DNA of 64,000 nucleotides from Sphaerotilus sulfidivorans (GCF_013426975.1 NZ_JACCPY010000002.1:186001-250000); one strand, 5' to 3'. Numbered from the stretch's first letter, positions 31,838 through 43,264 are shown. Notes: generated by a model from the sequence alone, not told the origin. Numbers and translations: made by a program.

Positions 31838-33721
31838 TCAGAAGTGACCGAATCCGGCCTCGACCGCCATCGCCGCGCGGCCGCGCGAGCCGCTGCCCGT
31901 CGGCATGCTGCGGGCGCGGCGGCTGCCTTCGTCGAAGCCGCCCGACGACCGTGCGGAGCCCATGCGGGCCGGCGCGGCGTGGTGGCCGAAGCCGCCTTCG
32001 TCCTGGGCCAGACGGAAGAAGGCGATCATCTCCTGCAGCTGCGCGGCCTGACCCGAGAGCTCCTCGGCGGTGGCCGAGAGCTCCTCGGAGGCCGAGGCGT
32101 TCTGCTGCGTCGCGCCGTTGAGGTGGCTCATCGCGGTGGTGATCTGGTTGACGCCCGCAGCCTGTTCGCCCGAGGCGGCCGAGATCTCCTGCACCAGCTC
32201 GGAGGTGCGGTTGATCGTCGGCACCATCTGCGTCAGCACATTGCCGGCCTGCTCGGCCAGCTGCACGCTCGAGCCCGCGAGCTGGCCGATTTCCTGCGCG
32301 GCGACCTGGCTGCGCTCGGCGAGCTTGCGCACCTCGGCGGCGACCACCGCGAAGCCCTTGCCATGTTCGCCGGCGCGTGCCGCCTCGATCGCGGCATTGA
32401 GCGCCAGCAGATTGGTCTGATAGGCGATGTCGTCGATGATCGAGATCTTCGAGGCGATCGACTTCATCGCCTCGACGGTGCGGGTGACTGCCGAGCCACC
32501 CGTCACCGCCTCGCTGGCGGCCTTGGAGGCCATGCCGTCGGTGATGTTGGCGTTCTCCGAGTTCTGCTTGACCGAGGCGGCCATCTCCTGCAGCGAGGCG
32601 GTGGTCTCCTCGACGCTGGCGGCCTGCTCCGAGGCTGACTGCGACAGTGTCTGCGAGGTGCTCGAGACCTGGCCGGCCGCGGCGGTCAGCGCGTCGGCGG
32701 CGGCCATCACGTCGCTGATGGTGCGCGAGAGCTTGGTCATCGTGTTGTTGACCGCATCCTTCAGCTCGGCGAAGGAGCCGGCGTAGTGGCCCTGCACCGG
32801 CCGGGTCATGTCGCCGGCTTCCATGCAGGCCATGACCTGCTGGACCTCCTGGATCGGCTCGACGATGGCATCCATCGTGTTGTTGATGCCTTCGATGATG
32901 CGGCGGAAGTCGCCGGCATGGCGAGCGGCGTCGGCCCGCACGTCGAGCCGGCCGTCGGAGGCGGCATCGGCCAGGGTCCGGGTGTCCTCGACCAGCGCCT
33001 TCAGGTTGCCGCGCACCTGCTCGATGGTGCGGTTGATGAAGGCCTTCTTGCCGGGCAGCTGCACCATCGGCGCATCGAAGTTGCCGTCGCCGAAGGCCTG
33101 GAAGCAGGCCATGGCCTGCTTCTTGACCGTGATGTGTGCGCCGACCATCGCATTGATGCCTTCGGCCACCGTGCGGAAATCGCCATTGAAGCGGGAGGCA
33201 TCGACCACCACGTCGATGTCGCCGCGCTCGTGCTCGGCCGCCATGTGGTTCATCTGGGTAATCAGGCCCTTGAGGTTGCGCCGGACCTGCTCGATCGTGT
33301 CGTTGATGAAGGCCTTCTTGCCCGGCAGTTGCGGCATCGGGGCATCGAAATTGCCCTGGCCGAACTCGTGCACCACGCTGATCGCCATCTTCTTGACCGC
33401 GATGTGCGCGGCCACCAGGTCATTGATGCCCTGCGCCATCTGGCGCAGCTCGCCGCGGTAGCGGCTGGCATCGATGACGACATCGATGTCGCCCTTGTCA
33501 TGCTCCGCATGCATGCGGGACAGATCGAGACGCATCTGCGCGACGGTGTCGATCAGCTGGTTGACGGCGGCGGCGGTGCCGTGCAGATGCGGCGGCAGCG
33601 CCGCTGCGTCGACCCGCTGCGAGAAGTCGCCCTGGGCGGCGGCCTGGACGGCGCGGGCGAGATGGCGCTCGATCGCGTCCTGTTCACGCTGGGCCTGGTA
33701 GATGCTCTTGATCTGGAACAT
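31838..33721 (-). CDS. soluble methyl-accepting chemotaxis protein with tandem HAMP-like units
   Basis: This 627-residue receptor has no transmembrane helix. Residues about 15-330 contain about seven HAMP-like units, each with a G-D/N-x-D segment followed by an INxxV-type helix. They are organised in roughly 90-residue repeats ([20 protein letters not shown] versus [20 protein letters not shown]). The signalling domain follows, with tip [20 protein letters not shown]. The C-terminal about 60 residues are disordered and end AGFGHF, without the NWETF-type CheR tether. It presumably senses a cytoplasmic signal or works within an array beside membrane receptors. Confidence 0.93.
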   Translation of the reverse strand: MFQIKSIYQAQREQDAIERHLARAVQAAAQGDFSQRVDAAALPPHLHGTAAAVNQLIDTVAQMRLDLSRMHAEHDKGDIDVVIDASRYRGELRQMAQGINDLVAAHIAVKKMAISVVHEFGQGNFDAPMPQLPGKKAFINDTIEQVRRNLKGLITQMNHMAAEHERGDIDVVVDASRFNGDFRTVAEGINAMVGAHITVKKQAMACFQAFGDGNFDAPMVQLPGKKAFINRTIEQVRGNLKALVEDTRTLADAASDGRLDVRADAARHAGDFRRIIEGINNTMDAIVEPIQEVQQVMACMEAGDMTRPVQGHYAGSFAELKDAVNNTMTKLSRTISDVMAAADALTAAAGQVSSTSQTLSQSASEQAASVEETTASLQEMAASVKQNSENANITDGMASKAASEAVTGGSAVTRTVEAMKSIASKISIIDDIAYQTNLLALNAAIEAARAGEHGKGFAVVAAEVRKLAERSQVAAQEIGQLAGSSVQLAEQAGNVLTQMVPTINRTSELVQEISAASGEQAAGVNQITTAMSHLNGATQQNASASEELSATAEELSGQAAQLQEMIAFFRLAQDEGGFGHHAAPARMGSARSSGGFDEGSRRARSMPTGSGSRGRAAMAVEAGFGHF

Positions 33722-33739
33722 GGTGGACTTCTCCGGAGG

Positions 33740-34036
33740 TCAGGCCCGCAGCGCGTCCAGACCGTAGCGTTGCAGGGACTCGACCACGGCGGTCGACGGC
33801 TGGAGGATCTGGAGGGTGCGGCCTGATTCGCGCAGGCTGCGCGAGAGTGCCAGCAGCAGTTGGATGCCGGCGCTGTCGCAGGCGCTGATGCCCGACAGGT
33901 CAAGCCGGCCGTCGGCCTGCGGCAGCCATTCGAGCAGCCGTTCGCGCAGCGCGGTGGCCTGCACGATCGTCAGCTCGCCATCGAGGGCCAGCGCCTCGGC
34001 AGGCGCTTCGGGGCAGGTGAGGTCGTTCACATGCAC
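33740..34036 (-). CDS. STAS-domain protein (anti-anti-sigma type)
   Basis: This 98-residue single STAS domain has the strand-helix pattern LALDGELTIVQATALRERLL and the phospho-site loop LDLSGISACDSAGIQLLLAL, where DSAG is the usual serine site. STAS proteins often accompany CheA and CheY in chemosensory operons, where they may tune kinase activity or location. It overlaps the cheY stop region by 10 nt and lies 18 nt before the receptor gene, which is where cheA often lies in related clusters. Confidence 0.87.
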   Translation of the reverse strand: MHVNDLTCPEAPAEALALDGELTIVQATALRERLLEWLPQADGRLDLSGISACDSAGIQLLLALSRSLRESGRTLQILQPSTAVVESLQRYGLDALRA

Positions 34037-34389
34037 AGACGCGAAACCGCGTCGACCAGCTGCGAGGGCTGGAAGGGCTTGGTGATCCAGGCGCGCACGC
34101 CGGCGGCCTTGCCCTCGGCCTTCTTGGTGTCCTGCGACTCGGTCGTCAGCATGATGATCGGCGTGAACTTGAAGGGACCTGCCTTGACGAAGCGCGCGAA
34201 GCTCAGCCCGTCCAGGCGCGGCATGTTGACGTCGCAGACGATCAGGTTGGGCTTGTGCGCCTCGAGCTTGCCCTTGGCGTCCTCGCCGTCGACGGCCTCG
34301 ACGACCGCATAGCCAGCCTTCTGCAGGGCCAGCTTCACCACGGTCCGGAAACTGCTCGAATCGTCGACGACCAGAATGGTCTTGCTCAT
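34027..34389 (-). CDS. cheY: CheY-like single-domain response regulator
   Basis: This 120-residue receiver domain has acidic residues D9-D10, phospho-acceptor D53 in LIVCDVNMP, the switch Thr in IIMLTTES and K104 in ITKPF. There is no output domain. It follows the CheZ-motif gene by 72 nt and overlaps the STAS gene. Because no CheA lies in this cluster, its kinase must be encoded elsewhere. Confidence 0.94.
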   Translation of the reverse strand: MSKTILVVDDSSSFRTVVKLALQKAGYAVVEAVDGEDAKGKLEAHKPNLIVCDVNMPRLDGLSFARFVKAGPFKFTPIIMLTTESQDTKKAEGKAAGVRAWITKPFQPSQLVDAVSRLCM

Positions 34390-34461
34390 GAAATCACCTC
34401 GGTCGGGGCTGTTGTTCAGGGGTGTCGTGCCGGTGCTCGGACCGGTGCTGGATCAGAAGCA

Positions 34462-35358
34462 TCAGAAGAACTCGATGCCGGTGGGCGCGGGAGGGCTGCC
34501 TTCGCCGCTGTTGCCGTCATGCAGCAGCTGCTGCTCGCGCATCGTGTACGAGTGTTCGAGCTGCGTGAGCCAGCGCATCGCGTCGGCATGGGTGGCGTGC
34601 TCGTTGCTTGCCATCCATTCGATGAAGCGCTGCATGTCGGCAGCCACGCCGTGCAGCATCTGGCTCATGCGGTCCTGGAACTGCAGGCCGACGAGCACCT
34701 GCTCCAGATCCTGCTCGATGCGTGTGCTCAGGCTGCGAATGGTGTCGGCCATCGCGCCGGCATTGGTCGGCAGACTGTCGGCCAGCAGCCGGTCGATCGC
34801 CTGGGCGGCCTGGCTGCGGGCGGCATCGTGCTGCACATGGTCGCTGCGCAGGTCGGCAGCGACCTGGCGCGACAGTGCCGCCAGGCTGTGGCGGGTGCTG
34901 TCCAGTCGCTGCAGGCCGTCGACCACGTCCGGATCGGCGCCGGCACCCAGGCTGGCCTCGCGCAGCGAGCGCTCGATGTCCTCGAGCTGCAGCAAACCTT
35001 CGGAGAACTGGGACAGCAGCCGTTCGCGGTGCTGCCGGGCACGGTCGACCTGATCGATCAGCTCGCCCAGGATCACGTCGCGGCGCTGGGTCCAGGCGCC
35101 GGCGCTCATCGGGGCGACCGTCTCGTCGGCCTGGCGGCTGACCTGGGTGACACCGTCGCACAGCTGCGAGAAGGTCTCCAGCAGCCGGCAGACGCCGTCC
35201 TCGACCGCGACGCGCGAGGCGTCGACATGCCGCTTCCACACCGGCACGACCTCGGCAACCATCAGGCGCGGGCCGTCGCTGACGGGGGCGTCATCCGCAC
35301 GATCGGGGACCGGGGGCGCGGTCGGTGCGGCGTCTTCGTGCTCAGGCTGCATGGGCAT
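34462..35358 (-). CDS. helical chemotaxis-associated protein with CheZ-like FQDxxxQ motif
   Basis: This 298-residue, mostly alpha-helical soluble protein has a Pro/Asp-rich N-terminus of about 30 residues and long heptad-rich helices. At residues 225-233 it contains LQFQDRMSQ. CheZ phosphatases use an Asp and a Gln spaced DxxxQ in FQDLTGQ to dephosphorylate CheY, and here D229 and Q233 have that spacing. A flexible linker ends in GIEFF, reminiscent of the short C-terminal CheY-docking tail of CheZ. It is directly upstream of cheY. The start at 35358 is the first good ATG; no clear ribosome binding site is visible. Confidence 0.7.
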   Translation of the reverse strand: MPMQPEHEDAAPTAPPVPDRADDAPVSDGPRLMVAEVVPVWKRHVDASRVAVEDGVCRLLETFSQLCDGVTQVSRQADETVAPMSAGAWTQRRDVILGELIDQVDRARQHRERLLSQFSEGLLQLEDIERSLREASLGAGADPDVVDGLQRLDSTRHSLAALSRQVAADLRSDHVQHDAARSQAAQAIDRLLADSLPTNAGAMADTIRSLSTRIEQDLEQVLVGLQFQDRMSQMLHGVAADMQRFIEWMASNEHATHADAMRWLTQLEHSYTMREQQLLHDGNSGEGSPPAPTGIEFF

Positions 35359-35449
35359 GTCGGGTCGGGTGGAGGGGGCGCATTCGTGCCCCCGCACTGT
35401 GACCCGCCGGCGCGATGCCCGATCGGCCGAATTCGGGACCGAATCGTCC

Positions 35450-36154
35450 TCAGTTGTCCCCGGAGGGCGAGGGGGCGCTGGCGCCCATCGCCTCTTTCCA
35501 GATCCGCACCGGCACATGGTGCGTCAGCCGGAACAGCGCCCGGTCGACCAGCGCTTCGTGCACCTCGTGGCCGACGCCGTCGGCGATGTCGAGCGTGGCG
35601 TCGCCGCCCTCCAGGCCGGAGAGATGCTCGAAGGCGGCGCGCGAGTTCGATGCGGCGATCACCGCGTCCTCGGCGCCGTGCAGGAAGTGATAGCTGGTCA
35701 GCGGCGAGACCGTCTCGGGCAGACGCGCGTAGCGGCCCGAGAAGGCCAGCACGCGTCCGGCCAGGCCGGGCACCGCCGCGCAGGCCTCCAGCGCCATGAT
35801 CGAGCCCTGCGAGAAGCCGATCAGCGCGGTGGCGGCCTCGCCGATGCCGAAGTGGCGCTGGCAGGCACGGATCAGCTCGACGAAGGCCGGCAGCGCCGCG
35901 CGCACCCGCGCCGGGCGGTCTTCCTCGGTCACGCCCTGGATCGAGAACCACTGGCGTCCGGCCAGTGCCGGGCTGGCGTCGAAGGGCTCGACGCCGTCGG
36001 GCAGCACGAAGGCCGCGGCGGGAAAGGACTCGCGCAGCGCATGCGCCAGCGGCACGAGATCCTGCGCGCTGGCGCCGACGCCGTGCAGCAGGATCATCAG
36101 CTGCTTCGGGGGCTCGCTGGACTCGGGCAGGATCTGGATCAGTCGGATGTTCAT
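35450..36154 (-). CDS. carboxylesterase, YpfH/phospholipase-carboxylesterase family
   Basis: This 234-residue alpha/beta hydrolase is shaped like E. coli YpfH. It has LMILLHGVGASAQDLVPLA, the nucleophile S115 in LIGFSQGSIMAL, an aspartate in FLHGAEDAVI and the catalytic histidine in DGVGHEVHEAL. There is no signal peptide, so it acts in the cytosol on short-chain acyl esters. It follows the threonine aldolase gene by 40 nt and could share its transcript. Confidence 0.88.
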   Translation of the reverse strand: MNIRLIQILPESSEPPKQLMILLHGVGASAQDLVPLAHALRESFPAAAFVLPDGVEPFDASPALAGRQWFSIQGVTEEDRPARVRAALPAFVELIRACQRHFGIGEAATALIGFSQGSIMALEACAAVPGLAGRVLAFSGRYARLPETVSPLTSYHFLHGAEDAVIAASNSRAAFEHLSGLEGGDATLDIADGVGHEVHEALVDRALFRLTHHVPVRIWKEAMGASAPSPSGDN

Positions 36155-36194
36155 GGCGCCCGACTGTACTTCAGCCCTTGACCGCGTTCGCTGC

Positions 36195-37268
36195 TCAGGC
36201 GCCGCAGGCCTGGCGGATGTCGGCGGCGAAGGCGTCGACCGACTCCGGCCGGGTGTCCCAGCTGCACATGAAGCGGCAGCCTCCGCCCGCGATGAACTGG
36301 TAGAAGCGCCAGCCCTTGGCATGCAGCGCGTTCACCGCCGGCTGCGGCAGCCGCGCGAAGACCGCGTTGGCCTGCGGCGCGTGCAGCAGCTCGACGCCGG
36401 GCACGTCGCGAAGGGCGGCGTGCAGCCGCGCGGCCATCGCGTTGGCATGGCGCGCGTTGGCCAGCCAGGTGTCGTTCTCGAGCAGCCCCAGCCACGGCGC
36501 CGAGATGAAGCGCATCTTCGACGCCAGCTGGCCGGCCTGCTTGACCCGCCAGGCGAAGTCCTCGGACAGCGCCCGGTCGAAGAACACGACCGCCTCGCCG
36601 ACCGGCAGGCCGTTCTTCGTGCCGCCGAAGCAGAGCACGTCGACGCCGGCGCGCCAGGTGATGTCGCTCGGATGGCAGCCCAGCGTGGCCACCGCATTGG
36701 CGAAGCGCGCGCCGTCCATGTGCACCTTGAGGTGGCGGCGCTTGGCGATCGCGGCGATCGCGCGCACCTCCTCGACGCTGTAGACCGTGCCCAGCTCGGT
36801 GGCCTGGGTCAGGCTCACCACCTTCGGCTTCGGGTAGTGGATGTCGTGGCGCTTGGTCACCAGCGATTCCACCGCGTCCGGCGTGAGCTTGCCGAGCCGC
36901 GCCGAGGCGCTCTCGGATTCGCCCACCAGCAGCTTCGAGCCGTTGGAGAAGAACTCCGGCCCGCCGCATTCGTCGGTCTCGATGTGGGCCACCGGGCTGC
37001 AGATCACCGAGTGGTAGCTCTGGCACAGCGAGGCCAGCGCCAGCGAGTTGGCCGCCGTGCCGTTGAAGACGAAATAGACGTCGCAGTCGGTCTGGAAGAG
37101 CTCGCGCAAGCCCTCCGAGACCTGCTGCGTCCAGCGGTCCTCGCCGTAGGCCGGCTCGTGGCCGCTGGTCTGCGCCTCCATGAACCAGCGCGCGGCGTTC
37201 GGGCACATGCCGGCGTAGTTGTCGCTGGCGAAATGCTGCAGGGGCAGGGCGCGGTCGGAAGGCGTCAT
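36195..37268 (-). CDS. ltaE: low-specificity L-threonine aldolase
   Basis: This 357-residue PLP enzyme cleaves L-threonine or L-allo-threonine to glycine and acetaldehyde. The PLP lysine is K218 in VLCFGGTKNGLPVGEA. HMDGARFANAVATLG holds the aspartate that binds the PLP ring nitrogen, and SGHEPAYGEDRWT is an early family motif. It starts 23 nt after the gcvP stop codon, so it is probably the last gene of the glycine cleavage operon and feeds it with glycine. Confidence 0.92.
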   Translation of the reverse strand: MTPSDRALPLQHFASDNYAGMCPNAARWFMEAQTSGHEPAYGEDRWTQQVSEGLRELFQTDCDVYFVFNGTAANSLALASLCQSYHSVICSPVAHIETDECGGPEFFSNGSKLLVGESESASARLGKLTPDAVESLVTKRHDIHYPKPKVVSLTQATELGTVYSVEEVRAIAAIAKRRHLKVHMDGARFANAVATLGCHPSDITWRAGVDVLCFGGTKNGLPVGEAVVFFDRALSEDFAWRVKQAGQLASKMRFISAPWLGLLENDTWLANARHANAMAARLHAALRDVPGVELLHAPQANAVFARLPQPAVNALHAKGWRFYQFIAGGGCRFMCSWDTRPESVDAFAADIRQACGA

Positions 37269-37291
37269 CGGCAGGTCTCGTCAGGGCAGGT

Positions 37292-40213
<2,922 letters not shown>

Positions 40214-40370
40214 GGCGGTGGCGTCGTCGTCGGGCAAAGGCGCGGCCCGGACCGGGGCCTGCAGGCGTCCGGCCGCAGGGCGGTCAGGCGGGAGGAGAAG
40301 GGGGCGCGGCGGCGGGGGCGCATGGCGTGCGGTTCATGCGGATCGCACCAGGCTCCCGCGCCGGCCGGCA

Positions 40371-40742
40371 TCAGCCCTGGGTCAGGGCGTCGTAGGCGGT
40401 GGCGTCCATCAGGCCGTCGAGCTGCGACGGATCGGACAGCTTGATCTTGAAGAACCAGCCGGCCTGCAGCGGATCGGTGTTGGCCAGCGACGGGTCGTCG
40501 CGCAGCGCCTCGTTGATCTCGACGATCTCGCCCGACAGCGGGGCGTAGACGTCCGCCGCGGCCTTGACCGACTCGACCACGCCGGCGACATCGCCCTGGG
40601 CGAAGGTGGTGCCGACGGCCGGCAGGTCGACGAACACCACGTCACCGAGCGCGTCCTGCGCGTGCACGGTGATGCCGACGATCGCGGCGGCGGTGTCGGT
40701 GGCGTCGATCCACTCGTGGTCCGGGGTGTACTTGATGCTCAT
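40371..40742 (-). CDS. gcvH: glycine cleavage system H protein
   Basis: This 123-residue lipoyl carrier shuttles the aminomethyl intermediate between GcvP, GcvT and the L protein. The lipoylated lysine is K60 in VVESVKAAADVYAPLSGEIV. Length and the start KYTPDHEWI are typical. It lies 101 nt after gcvT; a 6-bp stem (GCATCC / GGATGC, 40759-40774) sits just upstream of its ribosome binding site. Confidence 0.97.
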   Translation of the reverse strand: MSIKYTPDHEWIDATDTAAAIVGITVHAQDALGDVVFVDLPAVGTTFAQGDVAGVVESVKAAADVYAPLSGEIVEINEALRDDPSLANTDPLQAGWFFKIKLSDPSQLDGLMDATAYDALTQG

Positions 40743-40843
40743 GAGGGGCTCCTGGAGCGCATCCCGCAGGATGCGGATGGTTCGTTCGTTCGTTCGATGA
40801 AATGGAGGGCTGAGGTCGGCCGCCACGGCGGGCGGCGCGCACT

Positions 40844-41977
40844 TCAGCCGCGGAAGTATCGGTGAGGCGCGAAGGGCATCGCGGCGACCTGCATCGGCAC
40901 GCGCTTGCCGCGCACCTCGGCGAACAGCGCGGTGCCGACCGCCGCCAGCGCGGTCTCGACGTAGCCCATCGCGATCGGCTGGCCGACGCTCGGGCCGACC
41001 GTGCCGCTGGTGACCTGGCCGACGCGGCGGCCCTCGGCGTCGAGCAGCGGCGCGCCTTCCCGCACCGGCAGCCGCTCCAGGCCCACCAGGCCGACGCGGC
41101 GCCGCGCGGCGCCGCCGGTCAGCTGCGCGCCGATCACCTCGGCGCCGGGATGGCCGCCGGCGCGCTCGCCGCCCGGGCGGCGCAGCTTCTGGATCGCCCA
41201 GACCAGACCGGCCTCGACCGGCGTGGTCGCGGTGTCGATGTCGTGGCCGTAGAGGCACAGGCCGGCTTCCAGGCGCAGCGTGTCGCGGGCGCCGAGACCT
41301 GCGGGCGCCACCTCGGGCTGTGCCAGCAGCGCGCGCGCCAGCTCCACCGCCTGGGCGGCGGGCACCGAGATCTCGTAGCCGTCCTCGCCGGTGTAGCCCG
41401 AGCGGGTGACGAAGCAGTCGGCGCCGGCCAGGCGGAAGTGGCCGCCGGTCATGAAGGTGAGCGCCGCCACGCCGGCGTCCAGGCGCGCGAGTGCGTCGAC
41501 CGCCTTCGGGCCCTGCAGCGCCAGCAGCGCGCGTTCCGGCTCGGGGATGACCTGGCAGCGCGCGCCGATGCGGGCCTGCAGGTGGGCGATGTCGGCGTTC
41601 TTGCAGCCGGCGTTGACCACCAGGAACAGGTCGTGCTCGCGGCGGGTGACCATCAGGTCGTCGAGCAGGCCGCCGGCGTCGTTCGTGAAGAAGGCGTAGC
41701 GCTGCTTCAGCAGGCCCAGGCCGGCGATGTCCTGCGGCACCAGCGTTTCCAGCGCGGCTGCGGCATCGTCGCCCACCAGCCGCACCTGCCCCATGTGCGA
41801 GACATCGAACAGCGCGGCCGCCTCGCGGCACTGGCGGTGCTCGGCGATGATGCCGGCCGGATACTGCACCGGCATCGCGTAGCCGGCGAACGGCACCATG
41901 CGAGCGCCGAGTTCGAGATGCAGCGCGTGCAGCGGGGTCTGCAGCAGCGGGGTGGAGGCGGCGGGAGCGTCGGACAT
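40844..41977 (-). CDS. gcvT: aminomethyltransferase, glycine cleavage T protein
   Basis: This 377-residue folate enzyme transfers the methylene group from GcvH to tetrahydrofolate and releases ammonia. HLELGARMVPFAGYAMPVQY and FDVSHMGQVRLVGDDA are the folate-binding N-terminal motifs. SGYTGEDGYEI is the conserved mid-protein signature. It is the first gene of the operon behind the tandem glycine riboswitch; the start ATG is 85 nt from the second aptamer. Confidence 0.97.
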   Translation of the reverse strand: MSDAPAASTPLLQTPLHALHLELGARMVPFAGYAMPVQYPAGIIAEHRQCREAAALFDVSHMGQVRLVGDDAAAALETLVPQDIAGLGLLKQRYAFFTNDAGGLLDDLMVTRREHDLFLVVNAGCKNADIAHLQARIGARCQVIPEPERALLALQGPKAVDALARLDAGVAALTFMTGGHFRLAGADCFVTRSGYTGEDGYEISVPAAQAVELARALLAQPEVAPAGLGARDTLRLEAGLCLYGHDIDTATTPVEAGLVWAIQKLRRPGGERAGGHPGAEVIGAQLTGGAARRRVGLVGLERLPVREGAPLLDAEGRRVGQVTSGTVGPSVGQPIAMGYVETALAAVGTALFAEVRGKRVPMQVAAMPFAPHRYFRG

Positions 41978-42061
41978 CGGGCGGCTCGCTTTCGGCGGAG
42001 GGAGGGCAATCGGGTCATCGATCTTGAACGGATCGGTCCATCGTCGATCGATGGTGCTGCC

Positions 42062-42302
42062 CTCGCTGTCCGCTTTACCTGAGAGATTGACGCCATGTGG
42101 CGCTTGCCCCTTCGGTGGACCGCGTCGCCTCGCCTGCTGGCGCTGCCCGTGGTCTCTCTCCAGTGAGGTGTCGTCCGTGCCGGTCTTGTCGGCGGCACGG
42201 GCGCTTGCCAGTCCTTCTGCCTGAGCGTTCGAGATCGGGGGTTCAGGCCCGCCTCTGCGCCTTCGGCGGCCGCGCTCGGGGGCGCGGCTCTCTCCTGGCG
42301 GC
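42062..42302 (-). ncRNA. tandem glycine riboswitch upstream of gcvT
   Basis: On the minus strand two similar aptamers occur in series. Aptamer 1 (about 42302-42206) has CCAGGAGAGAGCC, a CCGAAGG loop and GAACGCTCAGGCAGAAGGAC. Aptamer 2 (about 42166-42062) has CACTGGAGAGAGACC, CCGAAGGGGCAAGCG and AATCTCTCAGGTAAAGCGG. This is the paired arrangement of gcvT-motif riboswitches, which switch gcv expression on when glycine is abundant. About 40 nt link the aptamers. The expression platform lies between 42061 and the gcvT start and was not resolved. Confidence 0.92.
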
Positions 42303-42306
42303 GCGC

Positions 42307-42335
42307 AGTTTAACCGGGGCGGCGGCAGGCGCCAA
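42307..42335 (-). promoter_or_regulatory. sigma70-like promoter of the gcv operon
   Basis: Read on the minus strand, a -35 box TTGGCG (42335-42330) and a -10 box TAAACT (42312-42307) are separated by 17 bp, each matching four of six consensus bases. The expected start site falls at about 42300, exactly where the first riboswitch aptamer begins. The -35 box ends 5 bp from the stop codon of the lysR-type gene. Confidence 0.55.
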
Positions 42336-42340
42336 GCCGT

Positions 42341-43240
42341 TCAGGATGAGGGCGACTCGCTCTTGGCCCGTGCCAGCAGGTGGTCGATGCAGGTGCGCAC
42401 GGCGCGGGTCGGGTGACGGTTGGGCAGGGTGAGCAGGTACATGCGCGTGCCGAAGATGCTCAGCCGGTAGTCGTCAAGCGCGGTCACCACCTCGCCGCTG
42501 GTCAACACGTCCTGGACCATGTAGTCGGGCAGCAGGCCGATGCCCAGACCGGCCAGCACGCCCTGTCGCAGGAAGGGATAGTGGTCGGAGATCAGGGCGG
42601 GAGCGAGCTGCACCTCCTCCCGGCTGTCGCCGCGGTAGCCGCGCACCGACAGCGGCCGTCCCACCACATTGGCCGTCACCACCGGCAGGCTGCCCAGCTG
42701 GGCCAGCTCGGTGGGCAGGCCGTGGGCGTCGGCATAGGTCCTGGCTGCGCAGGCCAGGTAGCGCACCGTTCCCATGTCGCGGGCTACCAGCTGCTGCGGC
42801 GGCTCGGGCAGGATGCGCACCGCGATGTCGATCTCGTCGCGCAGGTTGTCCACCCGGTTCTCGAACACCACGTCCAGCACGATGCCCGGGTATTGGCGCT
42901 TGAACTCGATCAGCCAGTGCGACATCACCATCTGCCCGTAGCCGCTGGGCACGCTGATGCCCACCCGTCCCTGCAGGCCCTGGCCCAGGCGGGTGATGGT
43001 TTCCTGGGCCGCCTGCATCTCGTTCCGGATGTTGCAGCCATGTTCATAGAGCCGCAGCCCGACCTCGGTGGGCTCTACCCGCCGTGTGGTGCGGTGCACC
43101 AGCTGCACGCCGGTCTGCTTCTCTAGCTGGGCCAAGTGGTAGCTCACGTTGGCGCGCGTCATCTTGAGCTTGCGCGCCACCTGGCTCAGGTTGCCGCAGT
43201 CGATGATTTCCACCAGCAGGTTAAGGGCTTGGATGTCCAT
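42341..43240 (-). CDS. LysR-type transcriptional regulator
   Basis: This 299-residue regulator has an N-terminal winged helix (about residues 1-60: LLVEIIDCGNLSQVARKLKM, then TRANVSYHLAQLEKQTGVQL) and a periplasmic-binding-type effector domain from about residue 90. The start at 43240 gives the standard length; the upstream extension falls in the AT-rich control region. It is divergent from the beta-oxidation operon with an inverted repeat between them, so it probably controls that operon in response to a CoA ester or dicarboxylate. Confidence 0.93.
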   Translation of the reverse strand: MDIQALNLLVEIIDCGNLSQVARKLKMTRANVSYHLAQLEKQTGVQLVHRTTRRVEPTEVGLRLYEHGCNIRNEMQAAQETITRLGQGLQGRVGISVPSGYGQMVMSHWLIEFKRQYPGIVLDVVFENRVDNLRDEIDIAVRILPEPPQQLVARDMGTVRYLACAARTYADAHGLPTELAQLGSLPVVTANVVGRPLSVRGYRGDSREEVQLAPALISDHYPFLRQGVLAGLGIGLLPDYMVQDVLTSGEVVTALDDYRLSIFGTRMYLLTLPNRHPTRAVRTCIDHLLARAKSESPSS

Positions 43241-43245
43241 GGCAA

Positions 43246-43264
43246 TGTCAAAATTTATTTGACA
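43246..43264. promoter_or_regulatory. palindromic operator between lysR and the beta-oxidation operon
   Basis: A perfect inverted repeat TGTCAAA-N5-TTTGACA lies in the 108-bp AT-rich divergent region. It fits the T-N11-A type of LysR-family site, begins 6 bp from the regulator's start codon, and its right arm also contains a TTGACA that could serve as a -35 box for the operon. It would suit autorepression of the regulator and activation of the divergent genes. Confidence 0.6.

Noticed and set aside
34462-35517. Longer start for the CheZ-motif protein (to 35517)
   Set aside because: The added residues are Arg/Pro-rich, overlap the control region and have no ribosome binding site; the ATG at 35358 is simpler.
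40759-40810. Hairpin and short GTTC repeats between gcvT and gcvH as a mobile-element trace or second riboswitch
   Set aside because: The stem is only 6 bp and the repeat only three units. There is no aptamer-like conserved sequence.
42000-42060. Palindrome CCATCG-N5-CGATGG between the riboswitch and gcvT as a terminator
   Set aside because: No T-run follows on the minus strand, so it may be part of the expression platform but is not a terminator by itself.
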